NCBI GenBank assembly: GCA_030682795.1
Contig: JAUXNJ010000040.1
Location: 178,272 to 242,271 of the forward strand
Direction: 5' to 3'
Origin: Sphingobacteriaceae bacterium
Lineage (GTDB): Bacteria; Bacteroidota; Bacteroidia; UBA7662
DNA: 64,000 nucleotides
Shown here one piece after another: positions 61,789-64,000 of this stretch. Made by a program: the position numbers and the translations under genes. How positions within the stretch are numbered: the first letter of the stretch is position 1; every line of letters begins with the position of its first letter. The notes beneath the pieces were generated by a model that saw only the letters and a list, made by a program, of their open reading frames with translations, had not been told where the DNA came from and ran no database searches.

Positions 61789-63324
61789 ATGGAGCAAAAA
61801 GAACTGGTACTTTCGCCCGAAGTGGCTTTTGATGAAGCCGCCTTGGCCGATTATCTCGCTAAAAACCCGCCTTTTGGTCCGCACCGCGGACATCGCTTGT
61901 ACCGCCGCAGCATCGATGCACGCGGTCGTACGGTGAAAGTACGGGTATTGGTAGTGCCGGCTGAAGGCCCCGACCTTCCTTATGAGCAGCCCGCACAGCA
62001 AGTGGGCACGGCCGAAGAGGTACATATTATAGGTGCGGGTCCTGGTGGACTCTGGGCCGCCCTTGCCTGCATTGCCGAAGGCAAGAAGCCGGTGGTGCTC
62101 GAAAGGGGCAAGTCGGTGCGCGACCGTCGCCGCGACCTCGTGCGCATTACCCGCGAAGGCTTGGTGGACCCCGATTCGAATTATTGCTTTGGAGAAGGGG
62201 GCGCAGGCACCTATTCCGATGGCAAGCTCTATACCCGCGCTTCAAAACGGGGTGATGTCCGCAAGGTGCTGCAGCAGCTGGTGTGGTTTGGCGCGCCCGA
62301 TACCATTTTGTTAGATGCGCATCCGCATGTGGGCACCAACAAGCTGCCCGGCATCATTGAAAAAATGCGGGAGTTTATAATAAGCTGCGGGGGGGAGATT
62401 CATTTCGGCACCCGGGTAACGGCTTTCGAACGCACCAACAACCGCATCAGCGCACTGCAGCTGCAGGGAGGCGCACGCATGCCTGTACAAACGGTTTTGC
62501 TAGCCACCGGCCACTCGGCCCGCGATGTATTTGAGATGCTCGCCGCTGCACATATATATATAGAGGCCAAACCGCTGGCCATAGGTGTGCGTGTGGAGCA
62601 TCCGCAACAGCTCATCGACCAACTCCAGTATCATTGCGATGCGCGGGGTGATTATCTGCCACCTGCGAGTTACAGCATCGTGCAACAGGCGCAGGGCAGG
62701 GGCGTGTACAGCTTTTGCATGTGCCCCGGCGGCATCATCGCGCCTTGCGCCACCGGCAATGAGGAGATCGTTACCAACGGCTGGTCGCCGAGCAAACGCA
62801 ACAACCCCTTTGCCAACTCCGGCTTTGTGGTCGAACTGCAATTGGCCGATGCCTTGCCTGGAGGGATCGACGCCTTTGGGATGCTACGACTGCAGCAGCA
62901 AATCGAACGCCGGGCCTGGGAACTAGGCGGAGGCTTGCAAATAGCACCGGCCCAGCGCATGCTTGATTTTGTGAAAGGCCGATTGTCGACCGATTTGCCC
63001 GATTGCTCTTACCGACCCGGGGTGAAGTCGGTTGAACTCAACCAGGTGTTTCCTCGTTTTATAGAGGTGCGCATGGCTGAAGCTTTGCGCGAAATCAGCA
63101 AACGCATGCCAAGCTATTATACGAACGATGCGATTTTGGTGGGGCCCGAAAGCCGGACCTCCTCGCCCGTGCGTATTCCCCGCGACCCTAGCAGTCGTGC
63201 CCATCCCCAAATTGAAAACCTTTTTCCCGTGGGGGAAGGCGCTGGTTATGCGGGAGGCATTGTGAGTGCTGCCATCGATGGCGAGTTGTCGGCCCTGGCT
63301 GCGGTAAAATATTTGAACGTATGA
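61789..63324 (+). CDS. FAD-dependent oxidoreductase (COG2509-like)
   Basis: 511 residues. An N-terminal ~75-residue domain is followed by the FAD-binding dinucleotide motif VHIIGAGPGGLWAALACIAEG. Family marks are CFGEGGAGTYSDGKLYTRA, GTNKLPGIIEKMREFI and the C-terminal FPVGEGAGYAGGIVSAAIDG that closes the FAD site. No substrate is known for the group. It overlaps the CoA-binding gene by four bases. Confidence 0.88.
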   Translation: MEQKELVLSPEVAFDEAALADYLAKNPPFGPHRGHRLYRRSIDARGRTVKVRVLVVPAEGPDLPYEQPAQQVGTAEEVHIIGAGPGGLWAALACIAEGKKPVVLERGKSVRDRRRDLVRITREGLVDPDSNYCFGEGGAGTYSDGKLYTRASKRGDVRKVLQQLVWFGAPDTILLDAHPHVGTNKLPGIIEKMREFIISCGGEIHFGTRVTAFERTNNRISALQLQGGARMPVQTVLLATGHSARDVFEMLAAAHIYIEAKPLAIGVRVEHPQQLIDQLQYHCDARGDYLPPASYSIVQQAQGRGVYSFCMCPGGIIAPCATGNEEIVTNGWSPSKRNNPFANSGFVVELQLADALPGGIDAFGMLRLQQQIERRAWELGGGLQIAPAQRMLDFVKGRLSTDLPDCSYRPGVKSVELNQVFPRFIEVRMAEALREISKRMPSYYTNDAILVGPESRTSSPVRIPRDPSSRAHPQIENLFPVGEGAGYAGGIVSAAIDGELSALAAVKYLNV

Positions 63325-63680
63325 CCACACTTATTATAGGAGCATCGGAGCAACCCCAGCGCTACAGCCACCTGGCGGCACTGCGTTTATTGGAAGCGGG
63401 CGAAGACATTTTGATGTTGGGCAAGCAAGAGGGGGAGGTAAATGGACAACCTATCTATAAGGAATTGCCAGCCGATCATCCCGAAGTGCACACCATTACC
63501 TTATATGTGAACCCGTCGCACCAAGAAAATTACAGGGATTTGATCTTTTCTTTGAAGCCAAAGCGGGTAATTTTCAATCCCGGTACCGAAAATTTAGCCC
63601 TCATGCAGGCGCTCGAAGCAGCGGGCGTGGAAGCTTTTCCTGCTTGTACCTTGGTGATGCTCTCGATTGGCCAATTTTAA
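63321..63680 (+). CDS. CoA-binding domain protein, YccU-like
   Basis: 119 residues, one Rossmann-type CoA-binding domain as in the N-terminus of succinyl-CoA synthetase alpha: TLIIGASEQPQRYSHLAAL, then ITLYVNPSHQENY, VIFNPGTENLALM and VEAFPACTLVML. Function unknown, probably a sensor or chaperone using CoA or NAD. Co-transcribed with the FAD oxidoreductase (ATGA overlap). Confidence 0.88.
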   Translation: MTTLIIGASEQPQRYSHLAALRLLEAGEDILMLGKQEGEVNGQPIYKELPADHPEVHTITLYVNPSHQENYRDLIFSLKPKRVIFNPGTENLALMQALEAAGVEAFPACTLVMLSIGQF

Positions 63681-63757
63681 TGCTGCCGTAACCCATTTGG
63701 TTTTCAGCAGCATCGGCAGAAGTTGTGTTTTTTATGGCTTTTTTTAATGCCCAAGGC

Positions 63758-63787
63758 TTGCTTTTGAAGAAACTTGCCTTACCTTTG
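63758..63787 (+). promoter_or_regulatory. Upstream promoter (P1) of the rRNA operon
   Basis: TTG at 63758-63760, 19-base spacer, TACCTTTG at 63780-63787. The same -7 element recurs 94 bases downstream in P2, as expected for tandem rRNA promoters. Confidence 0.6.
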
Positions 63788-63848
63788 TAGTCCCTTAACG
63801 AAAGGGCGTTCTCACACATCAAGCAGCAAAAAGTTTTTAAAAAAATAG

Positions 63849-63881
63849 TTTGCTTATTAGAAATTAAAAGTTGTACCTTTG
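63849..63881 (+). promoter_or_regulatory. Main promoter (P2) of the rRNA operon
   Basis: TTTG at 63849-63852, 21-base spacer, TACCTTTG at 63874-63881: a full consensus match, preceded by an A-rich tract (63835-63847) like an UP element. Predicted start ~63888. Confidence 0.75.
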
Positions 63882-63887
63882 CAGCCG

Positions 63888-64000
63888 CTTCGAACGACAG
63901 ATGGTCGGGAGTTGAGGAAAGCAGAGGGGAATTTTGGAGAGCGAAGAGATCTTTTAGAGAGATAAGTTCATTGACATACTGGATACCATTTATAAACAAG
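63888..64000 (+). other. Leader of an rRNA operon; 16S rRNA gene lies beyond the window
   Basis: The purine-rich leader ends with AGTTCATTGACATACTGGAT (63964-63983), which resembles the conserved pre-16S processing and antitermination region of Bacteroidota (GTTCTTTGACATATTGG-like). No mature 16S sequence is reached by base 64000. There is no reading frame here. Confidence 0.75.

Overview
The window comes from a Bacteroidota chromosome, probably a free-living member of the Saprospiria/Chitinophagia/Flavobacteriia breadth; I cannot place it more finely. The evidence is a fused lpxC-fabZ gene, a fused ccoN-ccoO oxidase gene, the type IX secretion (T9SS) regulator PorX, a protein ending in a T9SS sorting domain, TonB receptors with an N-terminal carboxypeptidase-regulatory-like domain, and repeated matches to the Bacteroidota promoter (TTTG, about 18-21 bases, then TAnnTTTG). 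Most of the window is core genome. I see no insertion sequence, prophage, CRISPR array or tRNA gene.

Layout. Bases 1-3900: the 3' part of a large T9SS-secreted protein, a lipoprotein and a YdeI-type protein. 4044-7267: a compact run of MFS transporter, CCG-type Fe-S protein and Ldh-family dehydrogenase. 7397-9310: YbaB, a DUF2231 membrane protein and signal peptidase I. 9410-16402 (minus): two tandem TonB receptors followed by an S9 peptidase with an intact catalytic triad. 16435-17547: dprA. 17804-21653 (minus): lpxD, lpxC-fabZ, lpxA and an ABC ATPase, the lipid A entry operon. 21896-25681: an HD-domain protein divergent from porX, with a secreted unknown translationally coupled to porX. 25829-25976: an orphan promoter plus terminator that looks like a small RNA gene. 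26475-28340: EVE protein, pyrR and pyrB. 28903-37106 (minus): a full cbb3 oxidase locus (ccoI, ccoS, ccoNO, ccoQ, ccoP, ccoG, ccoH and a TauE/SafE-like DsbD_2 protein), with a cytochrome c lipoprotein diverging from it.

37869-43484: a CAP-domain protein, a small membrane protein, a membrane pyrophosphatase, an outer-membrane-like protein, a Dps and a lipoprotein. 43575-47977: trpS and a deoxynucleoside kinase (minus), diverging from plsC, gatC, a MacB/LolD-type ATPase, a PduO-type cobalamin adenosyltransferase and a DUF2795 protein. 48051-55778: terC, queA, a MacB-type permease, then an aminotransferase / heptose-phosphate kinase / TrkH operon and DUF423. 55896-59383: a large lipoprotein plus a DUF5723 outer-membrane protein with a clear promoter. 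59395-63680: dnaB-ung (minus) diverging from an FAD oxidoreductase and a CoA-binding protein, with a cluster of DnaA-box-like sites between them. 63755-64000: tandem promoters and the leader of an rRNA operon whose 16S gene begins beyond the window.

No wholly new multi-gene system stands out. The best leads are the orphan small RNA candidate, the DnaA-box cluster at the dnaB divergence, the probable leaderless transcripts (EVE, plsC), the compositional break at the T9SS sorting domain and the unknown secreted protein coupled to porX.
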